Numbered from the stretch's first letter, positions 1 through 6,981 are shown. The stretch is 10,929 bases of DNA from Eshraghiella sp045124255 (GCA_045124255.1 JBGVLM010000072.1:1-10929), one strand, 5' to 3'. The notes: a model not told the origin generated them from the letters alone. A program made the numbers and translations.

Positions 1-1
1 G

Positions 2-196
2 CATCAAGAAAAGCATTTAAAAGAGCTTTCTGTTAAACGAATTAAACGAAGCCCTATAGGGTTTATTTGGTGTACAAAAAAAGAGGCATGCATCATTGAG
101 AAAAACAATGAAAAAGTTGCCAACGATTACTTGACACAAACAAATCAACTTATTATCTTTATTTTTCTATTTTTTTCTGATACAATCAAAATATAA
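2..196 (+). CDS. Possible C-terminal end of a gene entering from the left edge (weak)
   Basis: This frame is open from the first bases of the window to a TAA at 194-196, about 64 codons without an internal ATG, so any start would lie outside. The predicted peptide begins basic and mixed (with a stretch IKRSPIGFIWCTKKEACI) and ends in a hydrophobic T-rich tail (LIIFIFLFF). I do not recognise it. Against it being real, the complementary strand is also open over part of the same stretch, and the promoter of the next gene (131-159) lies inside it. Sequence left of the window would settle this. It could simply be chance in AT-rich intergenic DNA. Confidence 0.2.
   Translation, partial: HQEKHLKELSVKRIKRSPIGFIWCTKKEACIIEKNNEKVANDYLTQTNQLIIFIFLFFSDTIKI
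131..159 (+). promoter_or_regulatory. Sigma-A type promoter for the DUF1292 gene
   Basis: A perfect -35 box TTGACA (131-136) is followed by a 17-base spacer and TATCTT (154-159). This is the same box pair and spacing seen upstream of hrcA in this window. Transcription would start near 166, giving a leader of roughly 55 bases before the ATG at 222. A second possibility is an extended -10 (TGATACAAT, 178-186), but it has no convincing -35. Confidence 0.6.
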
Positions 197-221
197 TTTT
201 TTTAAATGAAAGGAGTCCATT

Positions 222-530
222 ATGAGTCAGAACGAAGAATACGAAGAGGGAACAGTTACTCTTACTCTTGAGGATGATACAGAGGTTGAATGTGCCATCG
301 TTGCCATATATCCTGCCGGAGACAGGGAATACATCGCACTTCTGCCGATTAACGAAGAGGATGAAGAAGGCGGCGAGGTTTACCTTTACCGTTACAGCGA
401 GGATGAGAACGGCGAGCCTGCATTAGAGAACATCGAGGATGATGATGAATATGAAATCGCAGCCGACGCATTCGATGAAATGCTCGACAGCGAGGAATAT
501 GACGAACTTGTTGATGCGGACGAAGAGTAG
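222..530 (+). CDS. DUF1292 family protein (YrzB-like), small acidic
   Basis: A 102-residue, extremely acidic protein of the DUF1292 family, whose biochemical role is not established. The family core is visible: an N-terminal beta-rich segment (TVTLTLEDDTEVECAIVAIY, about residues 11-30), then the typical YIALLPI strand (37-43) and EVYLYRYSED (52-61), then an acidic C-terminal helix. Length is normal for the family and no signal peptide or membrane segment is present, so it should be cytosolic. The start is fixed by AAAGGAG at 209-215, seven bases before the ATG. In other Firmicutes this gene often sits beside ruvX (yqgF) or alaS genes; here it appears alone, with its own promoter, and is followed by a structured segment that may be its 3' end or a separate RNA. 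Confidence 0.9.
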   Translation: MSQNEEYEEGTVTLTLEDDTEVECAIVAIYPAGDREYIALLPINEEDEEGGEVYLYRYSEDENGEPALENIEDDDEYEIAADAFDEMLDSEEYDELVDADEE

Positions 531-570
531 ATTCGGATTTAGTAATGTAAAATAATTATAAGCTTATGAC

Positions 571-692
571 GGAAATATTCCCTTGAAGCGGACGCTCTTG
601 CTTAATTTGTCTGCCTGACGGTACATAAGGCTGTAAAGAACACAGCTTAAGTACCGGGGCGAGACAAGGGCCGCTTTTTAGGGAATATTTTT
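571..692 (+). ncRNA. Candidate structured RNA of about 120 nt, class unknown
   Basis: The segment folds into one long interrupted rod. Helices, by position: 573-583 with 680-690 (11 perfect pairs), 586-591 with 671-676 (AAGCGG/CCGCTT), 607-612 with 662-667 (TTGTCT/AGACAA), 613-615 with 658-660, 619-624 with 651-656 (CGGTAC/GTACCG), and 628-634 with 642-648 closing a 7-base loop. A large one-sided internal loop (592-606) lies between the second and third helices. The plus strand ends in a T-run (688-692), so it can terminate itself. A possible -10 (TATAAG, 557-562) lies where a start at about 570 would need it, but without a good -35. It could equally be the 3' UTR and terminator of the DUF1292 gene. 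The rod shape recalls 6S-like RNAs, but it is shorter and I do not recognise a family. Confidence 0.5.
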
Positions 693-783
693 GCATATAA
701 GTTATACTGTTTTAACAAAATCCTTTCGCTACATCCAACGACTCAATGCTTCAGAGACATTTCTACCTACAAAATATTGCATT

Positions 784-1587
784 TCAAATCAATTTCTCCA
801 CTACTTTCCTCACATTTTTCACATCCAACGGACACCCCTGAGTTTCAAAGGTCAATATTACATGACTCCCCGGCAGCAGCCCATTTGCCTCATAGATATT
901 TATTTTCTTCACAAACTCGATTGCATAATGTGAATCATCCATGCGGCCGGCATGCTCCCAGTACTTGATTTCTCCGGTGTGAATATTTAGGATTGTGAAG
1001 TCCGGATAGATTGTTTTCTTTTTGCCTTCAGCGAAGACTTCAAGCGGACGTTCATACTTATATAGTAAATGCTCACGATTTCGAAATAGGATATTTGCAA
1101 TAATCAATTCTGATTTTGAGCGAACCATTTCTCCCTGCTCTGTCTCGTATCTAAGGTTTTCGGGATGCATAGGAGCTTGTTCGTATACCTCCTCCTGCCA
1201 CTCTTTTATCTTTTCTTTTACACTTATTGCCAGTGGTGTAATTAACTTTTTTCGTTCCGGACTTAGAGAATCATACACATCTCCTATCTTTTTATCTGGA
1301 TAACTGACTTGAAATCGTCTTAATTCTTCCAACTGTTTCTCGACTATGGGCTTAGCCAGAGAATAATAGTGCTTCGTTGCAAGCTTCCCCGCAAACTCTG
1401 TTTTCTCTTTCTTAATATACTCTCTGCCCCATTTACCGGAATCCTTCTGATACTGGTGATAATAATAGGTTTTCCCTTTTTTATTCTGCCATTTCAGGCA
1501 GCCCTCCGGTGCAGCAGAAAGAAAAGAATTTATTTTCTTAAGCATTTTATCTAATAACATAATTTCATTTTTAACTATATCCTTCAA
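784..1587 (-). CDS. PD-(D/E)XK nuclease-like protein of unknown function, next to a repeat array
   Basis: I do not know a named function. Numbered from the upstream ATG at 1605, the C-terminal half carries a likely PD-(D/E)XK-type nuclease core: RSKSE (162-166), YERPL (184-188), YPDF (200-203) and YWEH (215-218), so E166, D202 and E217/H218 are candidate catalytic or metal-binding residues. The usual final ExK is replaced by EH. The N-terminal half (about 30-100) is basic and aromatic (KTYYYHQYQ, YIKKEK, then a helix LATKHYYSLAK) and could bind nucleic acid. No signal peptide or membrane segment is seen. Start choice: TTG at 1587 has AAGGGAG (1602-1596) eight bases upstream; the ATG at 1605 has no ribosome binding site and itself overlaps that motif, giving 267 rather than 273 residues. 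Similar hypothetical proteins, as I recall, are common and multicopy in Lachnospiraceae. The four-unit array starts just upstream in the same orientation. Confidence 0.75.
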   Translation of the reverse strand: MKDIVKNEIMLLDKMLKKINSFLSAAPEGCLKWQNKKGKTYYYHQYQKDSGKWGREYIKKEKTEFAGKLATKHYYSLAKPIVEKQLEELRRFQVSYPDKKIGDVYDSLSPERKKLITPLAISVKEKIKEWQEEVYEQAPMHPENLRYETEQGEMVRSKSELIIANILFRNREHLLYKYERPLEVFAEGKKKTIYPDFTILNIHTGEIKYWEHAGRMDDSHYAIEFVKKINIYEANGLLPGSHVILTFETQGCPLDVKNVRKVVEKLI

Positions 1588-1610
1588 TAGGCATACTCCC
1601 TTCATTTATG

Positions 1611-1842
1611 TTCTGCCCATAGGATGCTAAAAGCCTGCTTATGGGTAGAATTTCAGAGGTGGAATCATCAAATTTTCTTACCATACGCCATAAAATAGCC
1701 TAGTATGGGTAGATATTTAATTGGATTTATTGGATTTTTTCTTACCATGGAAGCACAGAACACGCTGCATGGGTAGAAACAGTAATGAGATTGGGGAGAT
1801 TTTTCTTACCATAAGACTTAGAAAAAGCCGGAATGGGTAGAA
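1611..1842 (-). repeat. Four-unit, 64-bp periodic array of inverted-repeat hairpins with variable 20-nt and 24-nt interiors
   Basis: Written on the plus strand, each unit is a left arm TTCTTACCAT, exactly 20 variable bases, a right arm ATGGGTAGAA, then exactly 24 bases to the next unit. Left arms start at 1611, 1675, 1739 and 1803; right arms start at 1641, 1705, 1769 and 1833. The period is therefore exactly 64 each time. Unit 1 (nearest the nuclease gene) has left arm TTCTGCCCAT, and unit 2 has right arm ATGGGTAGAT. In units 2-4 the left arm is preceded by two more T. The arms pair as 4 bp, a 2x2 mismatch, then 4 bp. The 20-base interiors and 24-base linkers differ between units, so this is not a simple recent tandem duplication. 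Strand is assigned by the neighbouring nuclease gene, for which this forms the upstream region. It is not a standard CRISPR. It could be an RNA hairpin array, a guide-like array, or phased protein-binding sites. Confidence 0.85.
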
Positions 1843-1847
1843 ATCAA

Positions 1848-1882
1848 CCAAAACGCATCTCCCCCACAGCAATGCGGGGGAG
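1848..1882 (-). terminator. Intrinsic terminator after the helicase gene
   Basis: On the minus strand CTCCCCC (1882-1876) pairs with GGGGGAG (1865-1859) around a 10-base loop, followed by ATGCGTTTTGG. The T-run is short, so termination may be partial. It sits about 30 bases after the helicase stop codon and just before the repeat array, so any readthrough would transcribe the array and the nuclease gene. Confidence 0.6.
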
Positions 1883-1913
1883 CAGAATATTTTATCGCTC
1901 TAAGCACTTAAAC

Positions 1914-3734
1914 TTACATAATCTCTTTCACAAATCTTGACGCCTCTAACTGTTTATTATATCTCTCCTTGGCATAATAGATATTCAGGCGTTTTCTTGC
2001 TCTTGTCATTGCAACATAGAACATTCGGCGTTCCTCTTCTATCTCAGAATCGAATACAGCCTTTTTATGGGGTGTAATTCCCTCATTGGCATCAATTATA
2101 TATACAGTATCATATTCAAGCCCCTTTGAGCCGTGCATTGTTGTCAGAACCACCGCGTCATCATTTCTTTTCTGAGGGGAATAGCTTTCCTTAAGATTAT
2201 TCGTATAATCCTCAATATATTTCTGCCAGTCGGCATAGGTTTTGCACTCTCTTGCGCTCTCCATAAGCTCGTCTGCAATATCGCTAAGCTCTTTTGGCTC
2301 AATGCTGTGATTATCGGCGTATTCTGACAGATATTCGTCATAGCCGACGCCCTTTCTCAGATAATTAATCATTGCATAAGGTGACATTGACGCCATTAAA
2401 CGTAAATCCCCCCTGAGTCTGTCAAGACGTTCAATCATCCAAGGCTTGTCCTCATAATATTTTTCAAGTTGGTCAAAAGAAATTATGCTGTCTGTCAGAT
2501 AATCCCTTCCGATATATCGTTTCGGTTTATTCATTATCCGCAGGAAGTCGCTGCGTTTACGGCTTCCCAGGGCAATATCCATATATGTATAAATATCCTT
2601 TGCAATCCAGTGTTCAAAAATATTCGGAACACCGTCACGCAGTACAAACGGTATATTATTCTCAATCATGCATCTGATAAACGGGGAGGCTGATGAATTG
2701 GTTCTGTACAAAACAGCATGTTCCGAATATGAGGAGCCTTCCTTAACTGCTGCTCTTATATTGTCCACAATTCTTAAATACTCTTCCCTTATCGTATTAA
2801 ATTCAGCTATATTAACTCTTTCGCCCTGAGGATTGACGGTACGGATGTTTTTATCAAATCTTATTTTATTATTTGCAATTACATAGCCTGCTGCCGCAAC
2901 AATATTTGCGGTTGAGCGGTAATTGATGTCCAGCAGGACTTTTTGGGCTCCGGCATAGTCCTTCTCGAAATTAAGCATTATTTCCGGTTTGGAGCCTCTG
3001 AAACCATAAATGCTCTGGTCATCATCCCCGACCACAAAAATGTTATTTTGAGGCAATGCAAGCATTTTAACGACATCATACTGGATTTTGTTAATGTCCT
3101 GGAACTCATCAATAAGAATATATGAGTATTTCTGCTGCCATTTTTTAAGGATATCAGGCCTTTTTATAAACAAATCATAGCAATAAAGGAGCATGTCGTC
3201 AAAATCAATCATTCCCTGACGCTTCAACGCATTATCATAATACTTATATATTTTTCTGAATTCCTCTTCCGGACAATTTGCAGAGTAATAGACATTAATA
3301 TCAATGCCCTCTGTTTTAACCTTGCTGATTTCCCCGGCAATATTGCCGAGTGTTTCGTTGATATCCTCTATTTCCAGATTACTTTTTTCGATTGCCTGAC
3401 GTATAATCAGGTTTCTGTTCTCTTCTTTTATTATGTTATTGACTGAATAATTGTAGGCAGATTTTAAAATATAGAAAAAAACAGCATGAAAAGTACCAAA
3501 GGTAACACCGCTCCTGCCTCCAATCAGCTTTTCGAAGCGTTTCTGCATTTCCATGGCAGCCGCCTTTGTAAAAGTGATTACAAGAATCTCTGCGGGATTT
3601 GCTTTGTAATTCTCAATCAGATATTTAATTCTCGCTGTAAGAACGGTGGTCTTCCCTGAACCGGGACCGGCAATAACCAGCATGGGGCCATGCCCATGCT
3701 GAATTGCAGATTTTTGTGAATCATTGAAATTCAT
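1914..3734 (-). CDS. UvrD/Rep-type superfamily 1A ATP-dependent DNA helicase (short, PcrA-like)
   Basis: An ATP-driven 3'-to-5' DNA helicase by family. Motifs appear in order: Q-motif (FNDSQKSAIQ, 3-12, Q7), Walker A (AGPGSGKT, 22-29, K28), motif Ia (TFTKAAA, 54-60), Walker B (LIDEFQD, 207-213), motif III (VVGDDDQSIYGFRGS, 234-248), a NYRS element, motif V (VVLTTMHGSKGLEYD, 528-542) and motif VI (FYVAMTRARK, 572-581). At 606 residues it is clearly shorter than PcrA/UvrD (usually over 700). It stops soon after motif VI, so the C-terminal extension that contacts RNA polymerase or UvrB in those proteins is missing. It is therefore a paralogue-type helicase rather than certain PcrA. The start ATG follows AGAGG at a rather long 12-base spacing. 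It lies 43 bases after dnaJ with no terminator between, so cotranscription with the chaperone operon is possible. It ends at a hairpin terminator (1859-1882). Confidence 0.93.
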   Translation of the reverse strand: MNFNDSQKSAIQHGHGPMLVIAGPGSGKTTVLTARIKYLIENYKANPAEILVITFTKAAAMEMQKRFEKLIGGRSGVTFGTFHAVFFYILKSAYNYSVNNIIKEENRNLIIRQAIEKSNLEIEDINETLGNIAGEISKVKTEGIDINVYYSANCPEEEFRKIYKYYDNALKRQGMIDFDDMLLYCYDLFIKRPDILKKWQQKYSYILIDEFQDINKIQYDVVKMLALPQNNIFVVGDDDQSIYGFRGSKPEIMLNFEKDYAGAQKVLLDINYRSTANIVAAAGYVIANNKIRFDKNIRTVNPQGERVNIAEFNTIREEYLRIVDNIRAAVKEGSSYSEHAVLYRTNSSASPFIRCMIENNIPFVLRDGVPNIFEHWIAKDIYTYMDIALGSRKRSDFLRIMNKPKRYIGRDYLTDSIISFDQLEKYYEDKPWMIERLDRLRGDLRLMASMSPYAMINYLRKGVGYDEYLSEYADNHSIEPKELSDIADELMESARECKTYADWQKYIEDYTNNLKESYSPQKRNDDAVVLTTMHGSKGLEYDTVYIIDANEGITPHKKAVFDSEIEEERRMFYVAMTRARKRLNIYYAKERYNKQLEASRFVKEIM

Positions 3735-3777
3735 AAAATAGAAAAACCTCTGTATGTTTTATTTAAACAAGTCTTTT

Positions 3778-4899
3778 TTATTTGAATATGCCGCGTTTGC
3801 CTTTTTTGTCCTCGCGTTTGGTACCGGTCATTGCGGTATCAAAATCAAGCAGTGCCTGACGCTGTTCCTTCGTAAGCTTCTCAGGAACCTTAACAACCAA
3901 TGTTACATAATGGTCACCGCGTACCTGTTTATTACGGAGTGACGGAACACCCTTGCCTTTGAGTCTGACCTTTGTATCAGTCTGTGTACCCGGCTTAATA
4001 TCGTACTCAACCTCTCCGTCAACAGTTTTGATACGGATTGTATTACCAAGTGCCGCATCAACGAAGCTGATAGGAACCGTTGAATATATGTTCATATCCT
4101 GTCTCTGGAATTCAGGATTGTTTGCTACGATAACCTCTACAAGAATATCGCCTCTCTCGCCGCCATTCTTGCCCGGCTCACCCTTTCCGCGAATTCTGAT
4201 ACTCTGTCCGTTATCAATACCGGCAGGAATTGACACCTGAATTTTCTTACGGCTTGAAATATAACCGCTTCCATAACAGTCAGGACATTTTTCTTTAATA
4301 ATGGTACCCTTACCCTGACAGTCAGGACAGGTCTGTACATTTCTGACCATTCCGAAAAGTGACTGCTGTGTATACACAACCTGACCCTTTCCGCCACACT
4401 TTCCGCAGGTAGTAGGGGTGCTTCCCGGCTTAGCTCCTGAACCGTTACATTTTGGACACGGGTCTTTGAGGTTCATATCCAATTCCTTATCACAGCCAAA
4501 AACAGCTTCTTCAAACTTAATTCTTACGCTGGCACGGACATTGGCACCCTTCATAGGACCATTGCTGTTTCTTCGTCTTCCGCCTCCGAATAAATCGCCG
4601 AAAATATCACCGAAGATATCACCCATATCGCCAAAATCAAATCCGCCTGCTCCGGCACCTCCGCCGCCATTTTCAAATGCGGCATGACCAAACTGGTCGT
4701 ACTGCTGACGCTTCTGAGGGTCACTAAGTACGGCATACGCCTCAGATGCCTCTTTGAACTTGGCTTCTGCTTCTGCGTCTCCCGGATTGGTATCGGGATG
4801 ATATTTTTTTGCCAAAACTCTGTATGCTTTTTTAAGTGCTGCGTCATCCGCATCCTTTGACACGCCTAAGACTTCATAATAGTCTCTTTTATCAGCCAT
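3778..4899 (-). CDS. dnaJ: Chaperone protein DnaJ (Hsp40)
   Basis: Class I Hsp40 co-chaperone. It delivers unfolded proteins to DnaK and stimulates its ATPase. All parts of a full-length type I protein are present in 373 residues: the J domain with the essential HPD tripeptide (34-36), a Gly/Phe-rich linker (about 76-107, with repeated GDIFGD), four zinc-binding CxxCxGxG modules (CPKCNGSG from 148, CGKCGGKG, CPDCQGKG, CPDCYGSG, to about 213), then the two beta-barrel substrate-binding domains and a dimerisation tail. The start is set by GGAGG (minus strand of 4909-4913), ten bases before the ATG. It is the fourth gene of the hrcA operon, 78 bases after dnaK, a gap that contains a hairpin (4927-4951). 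Confidence 0.98.
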   Translation of the reverse strand: MADKRDYYEVLGVSKDADDAALKKAYRVLAKKYHPDTNPGDAEAEAKFKEASEAYAVLSDPQKRQQYDQFGHAAFENGGGGAGAGGFDFGDMGDIFGDIFGDLFGGGRRRNSNGPMKGANVRASVRIKFEEAVFGCDKELDMNLKDPCPKCNGSGAKPGSTPTTCGKCGGKGQVVYTQQSLFGMVRNVQTCPDCQGKGTIIKEKCPDCYGSGYISSRKKIQVSIPAGIDNGQSIRIRGKGEPGKNGGERGDILVEVIVANNPEFQRQDMNIYSTVPISFVDAALGNTIRIKTVDGEVEYDIKPGTQTDTKVRLKGKGVPSLRNKQVRGDHYVTLVVKVPEKLTKEQRQALLDFDTAMTGTKREDKKGKRGIFK

Positions 4900-4926
4900 G
4901 ATTATATTCCTCCACTAACCGCTCAA

Positions 4927-4951
4927 AGTGAGGGATTATGCGTCCCTCACT
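4927..4951 (-). other. Hairpin in the dnaK-dnaJ gap
   Basis: AGTGAGGGA (4927-4935) is perfectly complementary to TCCCTCACT (4943-4951), a 9-bp stem with a 7-base loop. On the minus (transcribed) strand it is followed by TTTGAGCGG, not a T-run, so it is a weak terminator at best. It more likely stabilises the upstream dnaK message or sets the dnaK:dnaJ ratio. The function is inferred; the stem is seen directly. Confidence 0.6.
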
Positions 4952-4977
4952 CCAAGCAACAGATATTTTAATATATA

Positions 4978-6843
4978 TTATACTTCTCTGTAGTCTCCGT
5001 CAACAACATCGTCCTCTGCAGTATATCCTGCTTCCTCTGCTGTCTGTGCACCCATATCAGGACCTGCACCTGCTGCTCCCTGGTTCTGCTCATAGAGCTT
5101 TGCAAAAAGTGCCTGTGCACTGTTCATAAGCTTCTCTTTACCTGCTTTGATTTCATCAACATCTGCGTCTGTCATTGTCTCAGGTGTTGTTCTGTCAATT
5201 ACAGCTTTAAGAGCATTCAAATCAGCCTCTACGGCAGATTTCTCGCTTGCACTTACTTTATCGCCGACTTCATCGAGAGCCTTCTGTGTCTGGAATACCA
5301 TTGAATCAGCGTCATTACGTGCTTCAATTCCTTCCTTACGCTTCTTATCCTGAGCCTCGAATTCAGCAGCTTCCTTAACAGCCTTCTCGATATCTGCATC
5401 TGACATATTAGAGCCTGATGTGATTGTGATATGCTGTTCCTTACCTGTTCCAAGGTCCTTTGCAGATACGTTAACGATACCGTTTGCATCAATATCAAAT
5501 GTAACCTCAATCTGTGGAACACCTCTTCTTGCAGGTGGAATACCGTCAAGTCTGAACTGTCCGAGTGATTTATTATCCTTTGCAAACTGTCTCTCACCCT
5601 GAAGAACGTTGATGTCTACTGCTGTCTGATTATCTGCTGCAGTTGAGAATACCTGGCTCTTCTTGGTAGGGATTGTTGTATTTCTCTCGATTAATTTAGT
5701 TGCAATTCCGCCCATTGTCTCAATAGAGAGTGAAAGTGGAGTTACGTCAAGGAGAAGGATATCGCCTGCACCTGCGTCTCCTGCTAATTTACCACCCTGA
5801 ACAGAAGCACCAACTGCTACACATTCATCAGGGTTTAATGATTTATTAGGCTCTTTTCCGGTTAACTGCTTAACCTTTTCCTGTACACATGGTACACGGG
5901 TAGAACCACCAACTAAAAGTACCTTAGAGATTTCTGAATAGTTAAGTCCTGCGTCCTTCATAGCGTTCTGAACAGGTACTGCTGTTCTCTCTACAAGGTC
6001 ATGAACTAATTCTTCAAATTTAGCTCTTGAAAGGTTCATATCAAAATGCTTTGGTCCGTCTGCTGTTGCAGTAATGAAAGGAAGGTTGATGTTAGTTGTT
6101 GTTGCTGATGAAAGCTCCTTCTTAGCCTTCTCTGCTGCTTCCTTTAATCTCTGGAGTGCCATCTTATCTGTTGAAAGGTCAACACCCTCAGACTTCTTGA
6201 ATTCATCAATCATCCAGTTGATGATTGCCTGGTCGAAATCATCACCACCAAGTCTTGTATCACCGTTTGTTGAAAGAACCTCGATAACACCGTCACCGAT
6301 TTCAATGATAGATACATCGAATGTACCACCACCAAGGTCATATACCATAACCTTCTGCTCTGTTTCGTTCTCAAGACCATAAGCAAGTGCTGCAGCTGTA
6401 GGCTCATTGATAATACGCTTTACATCAAGACCTGCAATCTTACCTGCGTCCTTAGTTGCCTGACGCTGTGCGTCATTGAAATATGCAGGAACTGTAATAA
6501 CTGCCTCTGAAACAGTTTCACCAAGATAGCTTTCTGCATCAGCTTTTAATTTCTGAAGAATCATAGCAGAAATTTCCTGTGGAGTATAGTTCTTTCCGTC
6601 AATTGTTACTTTGTAATCTGAGCCCATATGTCTCTTAATAGAAGAAATTGTCTTATCAGCATTAGTAACTGCCTGACGCTTTGCAGGGTCACCGACAAGT
6701 CTTTCTCCGTTCTTAGTAAATGCTACAATAGAAGGTGTTGTTCTGATTCCTTCTGTATTTGCGATAACTACCGGCTTACCGCCTTCCATAACAGCTACAC
6801 AGCTGTTAGTTGTTCCTAAGTCAATTCCAATAATTTTTCCCAT
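4978..6843 (-). CDS. dnaK: Chaperone protein DnaK (Hsp70)
   Basis: Hsp70 ATPase chaperone, cytosolic, the centre of the DnaK-DnaJ-GrpE folding cycle. From the chosen start it has 621 residues, the normal length. The N-terminal nucleotide-binding domain shows the three Hsp70 signatures: GIDLGTTNSC (6-15), VYDLGGGTFDVSII, and VLLVGGSTRVPCVQ. The interdomain linker (DILLLDVTPLSLSIETMGG) leads into the peptide-binding domain and a helical lid, ending in an acidic, Gly/Ala-rich tail. The ATG at 6843 (MGKIIGIDLG) is preceded by AAAGGAG. The in-frame upstream extension to 6906 has no family similarity and runs through intercistronic hairpins, so it is rejected. It is the third gene in the CIRCE-controlled operon. 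Confidence 0.98.
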   Translation of the reverse strand: MGKIIGIDLGTTNSCVAVMEGGKPVVIANTEGIRTTPSIVAFTKNGERLVGDPAKRQAVTNADKTISSIKRHMGSDYKVTIDGKNYTPQEISAMILQKLKADAESYLGETVSEAVITVPAYFNDAQRQATKDAGKIAGLDVKRIINEPTAAALAYGLENETEQKVMVYDLGGGTFDVSIIEIGDGVIEVLSTNGDTRLGGDDFDQAIINWMIDEFKKSEGVDLSTDKMALQRLKEAAEKAKKELSSATTTNINLPFITATADGPKHFDMNLSRAKFEELVHDLVERTAVPVQNAMKDAGLNYSEISKVLLVGGSTRVPCVQEKVKQLTGKEPNKSLNPDECVAVGASVQGGKLAGDAGAGDILLLDVTPLSLSIETMGGIATKLIERNTTIPTKKSQVFSTAADNQTAVDINVLQGERQFAKDNKSLGQFRLDGIPPARRGVPQIEVTFDIDANGIVNVSAKDLGTGKEQHITITSGSNMSDADIEKAVKEAAEFEAQDKKRKEGIEARNDADSMVFQTQKALDEVGDKVSASEKSAVEADLNALKAVIDRTTPETMTDADVDEIKAGKEKLMNSAQALFAKLYEQNQGAAGAGPDMGAQTAEEAGYTAEDDVVDGDYREV

Positions 6844-6892
6844 GATATTTAACTCCTTTACTAATATAAAATAATTTACGCTATTTGTTTTA

Positions 6893-6972
6893 CGGGATGT
6901 CGCCACATTTTATTCGGGCTTCGTCCGAGGGTGGCGACAGAGTAACAAGGCATCCTCCCACTTCGTGGGTCC
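6893..6972 (-). promoter_or_regulatory. Two intercistronic hairpins between grpE and dnaK
   Basis: TGTCGCCAC (6899-6907) pairs perfectly with GTGGCGACA (6931-6939). A second small helix, TCGG/CCGA (6914-6917 with 6925-6928), sits inside it, and GGATG/CATCC (6895-6899 with 6950-6954) offers an outer alternative pairing. A separate stem, CCCAC/GTGGG (6957-6961 with 6965-6969), closes a 3-base loop. None is followed by a clean T-run on the minus strand, so they are better read as mRNA processing or stability elements than as terminators. The strand is that of the operon. Confidence 0.6.
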
Positions 6973-6981
6973 CTCCTTACA

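Noticed and set aside
92..110. Small hairpin TCATTG/CAATGA as a terminator
   Set aside because: Six AT-rich pairs without a T-run on either strand.
761..770. TTCTACCTAC, resembling one array arm, just downstream of the nuclease gene
   Set aside because: Two mismatches to TTCTACCCAT and no partner arm at the right distance; likely chance.
1588..1605. ATG start for the nuclease-like protein at 1605
   Set aside because: No ribosome binding site upstream; the only good one lies inside this stretch and points to TTG at 1587. Not fully excluded.
1611..1842. Calling the array a CRISPR
   Set aside because: The conserved blocks are only 10-12 bases and alternate between two complementary forms, the constant lengths are 20 and 24 rather than one spacer length, and no cas gene is in the window.
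4978..6906. DnaK with a 21-residue N-terminal extension
   Set aside because: The extension runs through the intercistronic hairpins and lacks Hsp70 similarity; the ATG at 6843 has a strong ribosome binding site and gives the normal N-terminus.
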